From assembly GCA_910586585.1 (NCBI GenBank), contig CAJUKA010000070.1, positions 1 through 21,819 on the forward strand: a DNA stretch of 21,819 nucleotides, read 5' to 3'. A model generated the notes under the pieces. It was given only the letters and a program-made list of their open reading frames with translations, had not been told where the DNA came from and did no database searches. The DNA comes from an uncultured Lachnospiraceae bacterium. Lineage in GTDB: Bacteria; Bacillota; Clostridia; Lachnospirales; Lachnospiraceae. Positions 1 to 6,452 of this stretch are shown here, in pieces (position 1 is the first letter of the stretch; every line of letters begins with the position of its first letter). The position numbers were made by a program, and so were the translations under genes.

Positions 1-419
1 CCAGCCAGAATGCCAAGTCCTCCAAACATATGCCCGTGGATGTACTCAGGCTTTGCGGAATTTTCAGATTCCTGGAACAGTTTTTTGACTCCTGGTATCC
101 GGCGTCCTTCTTTTGACTGCTTTACCCCATCGCCTACAAGAACATGGAAGCCGCCTTCCCTATAAAGAGGTGCATGATCCATGACGGCTGAAAACCAGCG
201 TCTGCGTATATCTTCCAGTGACCAGGAGGATGCCCTGAAAAAATGCAGCATGGAATCATAAGAACCTGGGCTGAGGGCAAGGTCACGGATAACAGAAGTA
301 AGTCCAAGTTTATCGGAACGCAGCATAAAGCCGACCGTAATGGTAACAAACCAGCGGAAAGCAGCTTTTCGGGAGAAACAGGATTCAAAGTGGCATAAAA
401 CAATTTCAATAAAATTCAT
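1..419 (-). CDS. DDE transposase, N-terminal part (gene continues beyond the left edge)
   Basis: Reading the minus strand from the ATG at 417-419 gives about 139 open codons with no stop up to the window edge. The protein begins MNFIEIVLCHFESC and contains VTITVGFMLRSDKLG and a VGDGVKQSKEGRR stretch. The aspartate of VGDG fits the first acidic residue of an IS4-like DDE catalytic triad. Similar sequences are common transposases in Lachnospiraceae; the exact IS family is my inference. The product would cut and rejoin the ends of its own insertion sequence. No strong ribosome site is visible before the ATG. The gene starts about 50 bp from the left hairpins of the neighbouring IS200-like element. 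Only the N-terminal third is visible, so intactness cannot be judged. Confidence 0.75.
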   Translation of the reverse strand, partial: MNFIEIVLCHFESCFSRKAAFRWFVTITVGFMLRSDKLGLTSVIRDLALSPGSYDSMLHFFRASSWSLEDIRRRWFSAVMDHAPLYREGGFHVLVGDGVKQSKEGRRIPGVKKLFQESENSAKPEYIHGHMFGGLGILA

Positions 420-467
420 CATAATCGTATGGTCAACCACTGGAAAGTATGGTAAACTCACACATGA

Positions 468-547
468 AATAACTCTTTCCGTGGTGTTTGTATCTTTCTT
501 AAGTGTGGTAACTTAAAGATACCATAAATCCATATGGAAGAGTTATT
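468..547. repeat. Left-end stem-loops of the IS200-like element
   Basis: The segment 468-480 (aataactctttcc) is complementary to 536-547 (ggaagagttatt). Between them gtatctttcttaagt (490-504) faces acttaaagatac. Together they form a nested stem-loop. In IS200 elements such structures mark the left end and also hide the transposase start. Here the outer right arm covers the tnpA start codon at 534, which is consistent with that role. Confidence 0.5.
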
Positions 548-773
548 TTTTTGATAGAACTTTTTACTCTCAAGATATTGTATTTATTCCTAAATATTGT
601 AGAAAAGTGATGTTTGGAGCATTGCGTAAGGAAGTGGGGGAGATTCTGGGTAAAGTATGCAGAATGGAAGAGGTAACAATCATAAAGGCAGCAACATTGC
701 CAGATCATGTACACATGTATGCGTCGATTCCGGTCGAGTAGGTCAGCGGTATTACTACCGCTTTCCCCTCTAA

Positions 774-807
774 GAACCGTGCATGAGAGTTTCCCCTCAC
801 ACGGCTC
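774..807 (-). ncRNA. Group II intron domain V
   Basis: The 34-nt minus-strand segment starts GAGCCGTGTGAGGGGAAA and ends CATGCACGGTTC. Its arms GAGCCGTG and CACGGTTC pair, with a GAAA tetraloop at the tip, matching domain V, the catalytic core of group II introns. The region 733-773 that follows holds the domain VI hairpin (AGCGGTAGTAATACCGCT), which should carry the branch-point adenosine. Confidence 0.9.
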
Positions 808-813
808 AAGCAC

Positions 814-2484
814 TTATAAGCCCTGTCTCACCAGAGCCGGTTCATCAACGTTTTTCGAGTAATGCAGTTTTCTGTGACAGCCTGCGTCCACTAAAATTCT
901 TGTTATCTTATAATCATTCCCCGTGGCTTCATGGATTCTGTACCCTTCCTCTACAGTGATAGCGCCGCCGCAAATAGGGCAGATTCCCTTTTGCGCTTTG
1001 TAGAGGGCGTTCAGCTTCTTTCTGCCTTTGATTTCACGAAACATTCTCTCCGTATCCCTTTCTTCAAAATATCCTGTAAACCTGTCATCAAATGGTGTCG
1101 CTTCTGATTTTGTTTTCAGCCACCTTACGATATTGGTGTCCGTGGCATATATCAGATTGAGTTCAAACGAATCCGGCATTTTAACGCTGAATGTCCAGCT
1201 TCTTGTGCCAATCCGTTTGAAATATTTCTTTGCTATCCATTTATGGCTCTTTTTAGGGTGTCTGCGTTTGTACCACTGCCATAGGCATCTCCACACATCA
1301 AAATCAAACCTTTCAAATGCCTGTGACGATACATTATACTTTTGGAAATTCACCCATCCACGGATGACCGGATTCAGCTTCCGTATCAAATCTTCCTGCT
1401 TCATGGACGGGTTTTTCTTGATTATCTCCCTTATCTTGCTCACTATGGCTTTATAATTCTTTTTGGACGGTTTCGTCAGAAGTTTGTCTTTGTACCACCT
1501 TATATTGCTTCCGAGAAAATCAAAACCATCTTCGATAGGGGTAATGACTGTCTTTTCTTCCGACAGTTCCAGCCCCCTCTCTGACAGAAATTCCCGAATA
1601 ATGGGAAGCACACCGTTTTCCAGAATCTCCCTGCTTTCGCCAGTGACAATAAAATCATCAGCGTAACGTACAAAGTTCACTTTCGGGAAATATGCTTTTC
1701 CATTTACTTTCGTTTTGTGGTATTTCTTTTTAATCTGGGCTTCCAGACCGTCTAAGACCATGTTACAGATAGTTGGTGAGATAGATGAACCCTGCGGGCT
1801 TCCCAAATCAGTCGGGAATAACTTCCCTGTTTCGATATACCCGCTTTTTAACCATTTCCGCAAAATGTCCTTATCCATTGGGGTGTGGCTTAAAATCCAC
1901 TCATGGCTGATATTGTCAAAACAGCCTTTAATGTCGCCTTCCAGCACCCATTTTGGTGATTTTCCTTTATTCAGACAAGTAAAGCACTGCTCAATAGCGT
2001 CCTGCACACATCTTTTTGCCCGGAATCCATAGGAATTCGGGTCTGCCGTGGTTTCCGCAATCGGCTCTAATGCAAATTTATATAATGTCTGCATTGCCCT
2101 GTCCTTCATACATGGAATGCTTAACGGGCGCATTTTCCCATTTTTCTTCGGTATATACACCCTTTTTAGCGGCAGTGGCTGATAGCCCCTGCGTTTCAAG
2201 CTGAGAATTGCTTCGAATTTCAGTTTTGGGGTAGACCATAAAACTTTGTCTACGCCTGCTGTCTTTTTGCCTTTATTACTCGTTACTCTCCTTACGGCTA
2301 AAGCACGTCCATAAAAAGAGTGTGTGAGCAGCCACTGCAAGGATTTCACCTTGCCTGTCCTGCCCTGTTGAAGAGCCTTTACGATACGCATTTGCAGTTT
2401 TTTAACATATGCCTCGGCTTTATTCCAGTCAATGGAATCCCATGCCTTTGCAATGTCAGAAGTCGCACACGTTTTACCGTTCAT
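814..2484 (-). CDS. ltrA: Group II intron-encoded reverse transcriptase/maturase (RT-X-HNH)
   Basis: This 556-residue protein acts in splicing and retrohoming of the surrounding intron. I chose the ATG at 2484 because AAAGGAG lies 8 nt upstream; the frame is open further upstream but lacks that signal. RT motifs run in order: GVDK (78), IPKKNGKMRPLSIP (111-124), EGDIKGCFDN (182-191), GSPQGSSISP (228-237) and the catalytic YADD at 274-277. The maturase X domain follows (NPVIRGWVNFQKY, 371-383). A C-terminal HNH-like zinc region has CPIC at 502-505 and CHRKLH at 536-541. The usual His-His pair of the HNH core appears as IHEA (517-520), so the second histidine is missing and second-strand cleavage may be weakened. 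Length is normal for the family. The stop lies 6 nt before domain V, as expected for an ORF in domain IV. Confidence 0.93.
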   Translation of the reverse strand: MNGKTCATSDIAKAWDSIDWNKAEAYVKKLQMRIVKALQQGRTGKVKSLQWLLTHSFYGRALAVRRVTSNKGKKTAGVDKVLWSTPKLKFEAILSLKRRGYQPLPLKRVYIPKKNGKMRPLSIPCMKDRAMQTLYKFALEPIAETTADPNSYGFRAKRCVQDAIEQCFTCLNKGKSPKWVLEGDIKGCFDNISHEWILSHTPMDKDILRKWLKSGYIETGKLFPTDLGSPQGSSISPTICNMVLDGLEAQIKKKYHKTKVNGKAYFPKVNFVRYADDFIVTGESREILENGVLPIIREFLSERGLELSEEKTVITPIEDGFDFLGSNIRWYKDKLLTKPSKKNYKAIVSKIREIIKKNPSMKQEDLIRKLNPVIRGWVNFQKYNVSSQAFERFDFDVWRCLWQWYKRRHPKKSHKWIAKKYFKRIGTRSWTFSVKMPDSFELNLIYATDTNIVRWLKTKSEATPFDDRFTGYFEERDTERMFREIKGRKKLNALYKAQKGICPICGGAITVEEGYRIHEATGNDYKITRILVDAGCHRKLHYSKNVDEPALVRQGL

Positions 2485-3307
2485 TTGCTTTACTCCTTTC
2501 AAAAATTCTATAAACTCTCTCGTAATCAAGCACCCAGCGGAATTCTGCCCCCTTTCGGGTGGGGCAAATCTTGAACCCCTGTCCGTCCTCATTACAAGTC
2601 CGGCATTCGCTTCTTCCGCAATCCTATACCCGCATTCCCAACGGCTTCCCTTACGGTCGGCTTGCCCATATGGGCAGGAATACGGGCTTGACACGTTCCA
2701 CTTAACCAACAATTATTTGATAGTTTAGGTTCCGCCTTCTACTCCGGCAGTCATAATGTCCGTGTATTCCCACCTTGGAAAGGAATATCCGACTGCACAC
2801 CTTTTGGTTCAAGCCTGTCAGCTGCTTTGGCTTGTTCAGCCTTAACGAAGCTTACGGCGGTTCAGTTAATTAACCATGCTATCAGAAAGCCTGCACCCTA
2901 ACCGCATTGCAGCTCGCAGTTTCATCCGCCCCTCACGGTTTGGATTCCAAGTAGGGTTACGTTTATATCCGCTTCCGAACAGTGCCATTACTGGCAGAGC
3001 CGGGGATAACGGCTTCATCCAACGGAATGGATGGTTTGGTCGGCATTGCCGCCAAACAGTTAAATTAAGCGACTTCGTGTCGCACCCAAAGGTAAGTGTA
3101 TCAAAAGTAATAGGTAGGATCAAAGGTAAAAGTGCACTGATAATATTTGACAGGCATCTAGAATACAGGAGAAGTACAACAGACACTTTTGGGCAAGAGG
3201 ATACTACTGCGAAACGGTGGGTAATGTAAACGAAGAAACGATCAAAAGGTATATATGAGAACAATATGAGAGGGATCGCATGGAAGGTGATTCAGGGAAG
3301 TGACAAA

Positions 3308-3410
3308 GAGCCGCTTTTAAGCGGCCACCAGTAACAAAATAATGGTTTGCTGAATCGTCTTTAGACGGAATAGTAATAAGACAATGGATTACCAGACCGC
3401 CTTTAGGCGG
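3308..3410. repeat. Three tandem hairpin units downstream of tnpA
   Basis: Perfect short hairpins occur at 3310-3325 (gccgcttttaagcggc), 3356-3367 (cgtctttagacg) and 3397-3410 (ccgcctttaggcgg), spaced 41-46 nt apart. Each is followed by a similar tail containing AGTAA; the first two tails also contain AATGG. This looks like a degenerate tandem repeat of about 43 nt in the 3' untranslated part of the IS200-like element. The stems differ in sequence yet stay fully paired, so structure seems conserved more than sequence. Confidence 0.7.
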
Positions 3411-3443
3411 AAAAGTAACATCGGTCCAGTAGAGCCAACAGCA

Positions 3444-3466
3444 AACCACCAGCAGGGCTGGTGGTT
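3444..3466. repeat. Right-end hairpin of the IS200-like element
   Basis: The 10-bp perfect stem aaccaccagc/gctggtggtt encloses an AGG loop. Position and form fit the right-end imperfect palindrome recognised by IS200/IS605 TnpA. Its core CCAGCAGGGCTGG resembles the hairpin at 21789-21805 (CCAGCAGAGCTGG). Confidence 0.6.
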
Positions 3467-3712
3467 CGTGACTTTTGGTTTCTTTGAAGACCTATAATTA
3501 TGCCTGTATGGCTACTGACGGTTTGTGTAAGCCAGAATGCCAAAACATCCCCTTCCGGCAACGGCCTGCACATGCAACGGAACGGTAGCAGTTCCTAACC
3601 TGTGTGTAAGGACAACAGACTTTCCTGCCACATCAAAATCCCCAGATAAAATATCATATCCGGGGCTTTTAGAAAGCATTTTCAGTCTGTGCATCATTTT
3701 TATTCAGTGGAT

Positions 3713-3850
3713 TTATTCTTTCGGTTCTCCGAAATACTGGATGTACTCGTCAACAAATTTTTGTCTGTGAGCCAATCCTTTGCCTGTACCCCCAAAGTCT
3801 GATCAGAATATTCTGCCCAAAACTTTGGCAAAACACATAATCCTATGTAT
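3713..3850 (-). pseudogene. 3' fragment of a paralogue of the small protein at 3868-4173
   Basis: The minus-strand reading ends AKDWLTDKNFVDEYIQYFGEPKE and a stop. It aligns with the C-terminus of the neighbouring intact gene (RKWLENHDCTDAYIEYFGEPEE). The frame stays open back to about 3850 but lacks a start codon with a ribosome site, and the upstream part no longer resembles the family. It lies directly after the intact gene, so a tandem duplication followed by loss of the 5' part is the simplest reading. Function is unknown, as for the intact copy. The same-strand stretch 3512-3697 after it encodes 61 codons that I do not recognise. Confidence 0.6.
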
Positions 3851-3867
3851 AATATTCGTTATTTATT

Positions 3868-4173
3868 TTACTCTTCTGGTTCTCCAAAATATTCAATATA
3901 TGCGTCTGTACAATCGTGGTTCTCAAGCCACTTTCGCGCTGCTTCTTTTGTTAATGGTTTTATAACTTCTCCATCGCACCAGTTGTTGGAACCACATTGT
4001 TCTCCATATTTAGAGAATGGTCCGCCTTCACCGTACAAGAACCATTCACCCGTTTTTTTTAGGTAAAGTTCTTCACTTTCGTAATCCACATCATTAAAGT
4101 TTAAATACTGGTGTTCTCCGACAAGAGTTGCGGTAGCGGTGTTATACATCTTACCATTTATAATCCTTTTCAT
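3868..4173 (-). CDS. Small conserved acidic protein of unknown function (101 aa)
   Basis: The protein starts MKRIINGKMYNTATATLVGE and contains ELYLKKTGEWFLYGEGGP and IKPLTKEAARKWLENHD, ending GEPEE. I recognise the pattern (KxINGKxYNTxTA, LYxKKTGEWFLYGEGGPxSKY) as a small-protein family frequent in mobile and accessory regions of Lachnospiraceae, but no biochemical role is known to me. It has no signal peptide or membrane segment and is probably a cytosolic single-domain protein. The start is well supported by AAGGAGGTG 6 nt before the ATG. Upstream are a near-consensus promoter (4256-4284), a perfect 14-bp-arm palindrome at the predicted start of transcription and a second small hairpin (4195-4211). 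This points to tight regulation. A partial paralogue lies just downstream. Confidence 0.8.
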   Translation of the reverse strand: MKRIINGKMYNTATATLVGEHQYLNFNDVDYESEELYLKKTGEWFLYGEGGPFSKYGEQCGSNNWCDGEVIKPLTKEAARKWLENHDCTDAYIEYFGEPEE

Positions 4174-4218
4174 ATGGCACCTCCTTCAAATAATAGCGTC
4201 CTGAAGACGCTTACATCT

Positions 4219-4254
4219 TTAACCACATAGGATATATTTATCCTATGTGGTTAA
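4219..4254. promoter_or_regulatory. Perfect palindrome at the +1 region, likely operator or 5' RNA hairpin
   Basis: The arms ttaaccacatagga (4219-4232) and tcctatgtggttaa (4241-4254) are exactly complementary, with an 8-nt A/T spacer. The palindrome begins 1 nt past the -10 box of the minus-strand promoter, so a bound repressor would block transcription. If transcribed, it would form a strong 5' hairpin. A second hairpin, agcgtc/gacgct (4195-4211), follows in the leader. Confidence 0.6.
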
Positions 4255-4255
4255 T

Positions 4256-4284
4256 ATAATATCATATAAAGTTCACATTGTCAA
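4256..4284 (-). promoter_or_regulatory. Sigma-70-type promoter for the small protein gene
   Basis: On the minus strand TTGACA (4284-4279) is separated by 17 nt from TATTAT (4261-4256). Transcription would begin near 4249, about 75 nt before the start codon at 4173, inside the palindrome described separately. Confidence 0.75.
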
Positions 4285-4312
4285 ATCTTTTTTTAATATT
4301 ATGATGTCCAAT

Positions 4313-4348
4313 TAGGATATTAACAACTTTTTAAATATCCTATTTTTT
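4313..4348 (+). terminator. Inverted repeat followed by T6, terminator-like
   Basis: The arms taggatatt (4313-4321) and aatatccta (4334-4342) are perfect and are followed directly by a run of six T. The form fits a weak, A/T-rich plus-strand terminator, but no plus-strand gene lies upstream. It may instead be a protein-binding site, since the same AGGATA core occurs in two other palindromes nearby. Confidence 0.35.
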
Positions 4349-4396
4349 AATATAACAATCTGCCTGATTAACCCCATATTGATACCAAATTAAAAA

Positions 4397-4415
4397 GGGA
4401 AGAGTTTCTCTTCCC
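4397..4415 (-). terminator. Rho-independent terminator on the minus strand
   Basis: GGGAAGAG and CTCTTCCC form an 8-bp stem with a 3-nt loop. On the minus strand it is followed by TTTTTAATTT. It would end transcription arriving from the decayed material at 4420-4941. Confidence 0.65.
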
Positions 4416-4587
4416 CTCATTAACTAGTACATCGAATAATAATTAACCAGCCATATGACTTGCCTTAATTTCCATCTGCTGCGTTGTCGTTAATCGACAT
4501 AACCACCACTACTCCTCATTCCTCCGCCTTGCATATGAGAATTCATTCTGCGCCATATGGATAGAAACTTATTTTTTGATGTACTAA

Positions 4588-4745
4588 AGCGTGTTTGAAA
4601 AATCATTCCCGCCATCTATACGCCCCACTTTGCGCAATATTTGCGTTAAATTCAGTCGACGTAGCCCGCTACGCCTCCTTCATTTGGCACAAATCTCCCA
4701 CAAACTGTGACGCACATCTGACGGAAACCATTTTTCGAACACGCT
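4588..4745. repeat. 158-bp MITE-like element, one long imperfect inverted repeat
   Basis: The left end agcgtgtttgaaaaat and right end atttttcgaacacgct are near-perfect inverted repeats. Homology between the arms continues inward for about 65 nt, with several paired changes, to a central gtagcccgctac palindrome. The element has no coding capacity and would fold into one long hairpin. This suits a non-autonomous transposable repeat or REP-like unit. I believe similar repeats are scattered in Clostridia genomes but cannot verify it. A target duplication is not clear; a CTA lies near both ends. Confidence 0.65.
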
Positions 4746-4761
4746 CTAGCTCTATTTGCAA

Positions 4762-4941
4762 TTATTTATAAATATTTTTCAGTTTCTTCATTTCCTCTGT
4801 CAGCCTTTCCTTTAAGGCATGATAATGTTTATCTTTTCCCTATACTTATCCACAATGGCATCCTGTTCCTCTATCGACGACAACGGAATCTGCATCCTCA
4901 TCAGGCTGTTCCTTCAATTCAATTAAATTTTTTTCCAACAT
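4762..4941 (-). pseudogene. Remnant resembling the C-terminus of a type I restriction specificity subunit (HsdS)
   Basis: One minus-strand frame reads SLMRMQIPLSSIEEQDAIVD then KYREKINIIMP and a stop. A one-base shift continues as LKERLTEEMKKLKNIYK and a stop at 4762. The IPLxSIEEQxAIVxKY pattern is typical of the segment that ends a target-recognition domain in HsdS proteins. A separate frame starts at an ATG at 4941 with AGGATGAGG upstream and gives MLEKNLIELKEQPDEDAD, ending after 31 codons. The piece is therefore a frameshifted fragment with no partner hsdM or hsdR in view. The MITE-like repeat lies 16 bp downstream. HsdS is my best reading; the match is short. Confidence 0.4.
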
Positions 4942-4993
4942 AAAAACCTCATCCTATTAGTACTGTATCATGCCGGAATAGAAATTGCAACAG

Positions 4994-5022
4994 GCCAAAA
5001 AGGATATCAATATCCTTTTGGC
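4994..5022. repeat. Hairpin with AGGATA/TATCC core
   Basis: The arms gccaaaaaggata and tatccttttggc pair with a single bulge and a 4-nt loop. There is no clear T-run on either strand. The stretch 5023-5209 shows no gene, only a weak hairpin around agcagaacttctgct near the end of the Sel1 gene. Confidence 0.4.
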
Positions 5023-5209
5023 ATCTCTGTTTTACTTACGTTATACCAATATTTTACTATATTGCCTTTTACAGTGATCCTCTGGAAAATAAAGCGGGCA
5101 ATAACAATCCATATTTTTACGCGAAAAAAACAACAAAACTTAATGCGACTGCCTACTTTCGGTAGCAGAACTTCTGCTTAACAAGGCTTTTTATCCTTCC
5201 CCTTCATTA

Positions 5210-6394
5210 TTATACAGGGCATCTGCAAAACGCAAGAAGCCGCCGTGCCTCTTCATGCCCCTGCTCTGCCGCTTTTTGATACCACTTCGCTGCCTCGGCG
5301 GTATCTTTTTTTACGCCCTCTCCCCTGTAATACATATTTTCCAATTTATACCAGGCTTCCTGATCTCCCTGTTCCGCTGCTGTTCTATACCATTCTGCAG
5401 CTTCATCATAGTCCTTTTCCACCCCTTCTCCACAATAGTACATATTTCCCATTTGTACCTGGGCAGGCGTATATCCCTTTTCCGCCGATCTTCTGTACCA
5501 ATATACAGCCCTGGCATAATCCTGTTTTTTAGCCCTGACCTCCAGATACAGCCCCGCCAGATTATACTGGGCAGATGCAAGTCCACTATATGCTGCTTCC
5601 CTGTAGTATCTAAATGCCCATGCATAATTCTTTTTTACACCGGTTCCGTCACGATACATATTCCCCAGCATCTCCAGCGCCTCAGCACTTCCCTGTTCTG
5701 CCGCTTCCCTGTACCATTTTTCCGCTTTACCGTAATCCTGAACGACTCCCCTGGCTTCCAGATACATTCCGGCCAGATGATACTGGGCGGATGCATATCC
5801 CCACCATGCTGCTTTGGTGTACCATTTAAGCGCCTCGGCATAATCCCTTTTCACGCCGATTCCGTCATGGTACATATTTCCCAGCATCTCCTGCGCCTCA
5901 GCACTTCCCCGCTCCGCCGCTTTTCTATACCATTTTACAGCCTCGGCATAATCCTGCCCTGCCCCCTTCCCTGTATAATACGTTTCCCCCATATGATACC
6001 AGGCAACTGTACTCCCCTGCTCCGCCGCTTTTCTGTACCACTTAAATGCTTCATCATAATCGGCCCCGTTTTCCCGGGATCTATACAGATTCCCCAGTTC
6101 GACCTGTGCGCGGGTATATCCCTGCTCCGCTGCCATCATAAGCCACTTTTCTGCTGCAGCATAATCCCGTCCGGCTTCGTCTCCGATATAGTACAAAATT
6201 CCTAACTTTAGCTGGGCAATGACATCCCCCTGTTCAGCGGCATCCCTGTAATGGCTTATAGTTTCAGGATAACCGGTATCATCTGTTTCGTCCTCCTGTA
6301 GTTCCCAGTCATCTTCATTTTCTTCTGCTGTTTCATCACTATCCGCAGGATCAATTTCATGTCTTTCTATTATTTCCTCATATCTCCCGTACAA
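5210..6394 (-). CDS. Sel1-repeat protein A (ten repeats, 394 aa)
   Basis: After an acidic N-terminus of about 40 residues (rich in Asp and Glu) the protein is a run of ten Sel1-like repeats of about 36 residues. Examples are YAEAVKWYRKAAERGSAEAQ and LGNMYHDGIGVKRD; the last repeat is partial. Sel1 repeats form TPR-like alpha-alpha superhelices that act as scaffolds for protein binding. No signal peptide or membrane segment is seen, so a cytoplasmic location is likely. The start is a TTG at 6394 with GGGGGTG 4-10 nt upstream. An in-frame TGA just before it excludes a longer form. It is the last gene of a probable four-gene operon and a paralogue of the gene directly upstream (58 bp away). Its partner is unknown. 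Confidence 0.88.
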   Translation of the reverse strand: MYGRYEEIIERHEIDPADSDETAEENEDDWELQEDETDDTGYPETISHYRDAAEQGDVIAQLKLGILYYIGDEAGRDYAAAEKWLMMAAEQGYTRAQVELGNLYRSRENGADYDEAFKWYRKAAEQGSTVAWYHMGETYYTGKGAGQDYAEAVKWYRKAAERGSAEAQEMLGNMYHDGIGVKRDYAEALKWYTKAAWWGYASAQYHLAGMYLEARGVVQDYGKAEKWYREAAEQGSAEALEMLGNMYRDGTGVKKNYAWAFRYYREAAYSGLASAQYNLAGLYLEVRAKKQDYARAVYWYRRSAEKGYTPAQVQMGNMYYCGEGVEKDYDEAAEWYRTAAEQGDQEAWYKLENMYYRGEGVKKDTAEAAKWYQKAAEQGHEEARRLLAFCRCPV

Positions 6395-6452
6395 AGTTCA
6401 CACCCCCATTTCCGGTTTTATGAAAGATGCTGTTTTACATAATTATACAGTT

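Larger units (their letters stand above)
733..3085 (-). mobile_element. Complete group II intron (2353 nt), antisense in an IS200 tnpA
   Basis: On the minus strand the element begins with the consensus-like 5' end GTGCGAC at 3085 and ends ...CTACTCGAC at 733, leaving a terminal AC. It contains a maturase gene and a textbook domain V. The boundaries are supported independently, because deleting 733-3085 fuses the flanking tnpA halves exactly in frame (SIP|PKV). A CCAAAG at 2830-2825 on the minus strand, about 255 nt into the RNA, is a perfect complement of the last six bases of the 5' exon (CTTTGG) and is a candidate EBS1. Retrohoming would use the intron RNA and the encoded protein. Because the intron is antisense to tnpA, splicing cannot restore tnpA mRNA. 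Confidence 0.88.
534..3303 (+). pseudogene. tnpA: IS200/IS605-type transposase tnpA, split by an intron and frameshifted
   Basis: The two coding parts are 534-732 and 3086-3303. The first reads MEELFFDRTFYSQDIVFIPK if one T is removed from a T7 run near 551. It continues to the HUH motif LPDHVHM and ends ...YASIP. The second begins PKVSVSKVIGRIKGKSA, so the joined text SIPPKVSVSKVIG matches the usual IS200 TnpA core. A frameshift near 3172 changes to the frame KYNRHFWARGYYCETVG. The catalytic-tyrosine region TIKRYI is followed by a TGA at 3256-3258 in place of the usual Arg codon, before EQYERD. TnpA would be a single-strand transposase with an HUH pair and a tyrosine. With an antisense intron, two indels and a stop it cannot be functional. 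Confidence 0.75.
468..3466 (+). mobile_element. IS200/IS605-family insertion sequence, interrupted by a group II intron
   Basis: The element is recognised from a decayed tnpA (HUH Y1 transposase) on the plus strand and from stem-loops at both sides, as expected for IS200/IS605 elements, which lack terminal inverted repeats and use hairpins at their ends. The left side has nested hairpins at 468-547. The right side has three short hairpins (3310-3410) and a 10-bp-stem hairpin at 3444-3466. A 2353-nt group II intron splits the element. No accessory tnpB is present, which fits the IS200 subgroup. The exact outer cleavage points are not determined. The true ends may lie a few tens of bases outside the coordinates given. 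Confidence 0.7.

Noticed and set aside
134..409. Minus-strand 91-codon reading in the left transposase region
   Set aside because: It is an alternative frame of the DDE transposase, whose own frame gives a clear family-like protein.
2797..2802. AGGTGT (minus strand) as EBS2 partner of exon ACACTT
   Set aside because: It would lie 3' of the EBS1 candidate, whereas EBS2 normally lies 5' of EBS1 in these introns.
3310..3410. CRISPR-like array suggested by regularly spaced hairpins
   Set aside because: The units are hairpins with different stems and similar tails, not identical repeats with unique spacers; no cas gene is near.
3512..3697. Minus-strand 61-codon reading (MMHRLKMLSKSPGYDILSGD...)
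   Set aside because: No ribosome site and no recognised family; it may be a relic, but I cannot support it as a gene.
5150..5200. Hairpin agcagaacttctgct as terminator of the Sel1 operon
   Set aside because: The stem is only five pairs with a realistic loop, and no T-run follows on the minus strand.
5255..6205. Long plus-strand open frame (316 codons) opposite Sel1 protein A
   Set aside because: It is the antisense shadow of a strongly repetitive Sel1 gene, rich in Phe, Ile and Pro, with no family resemblance.
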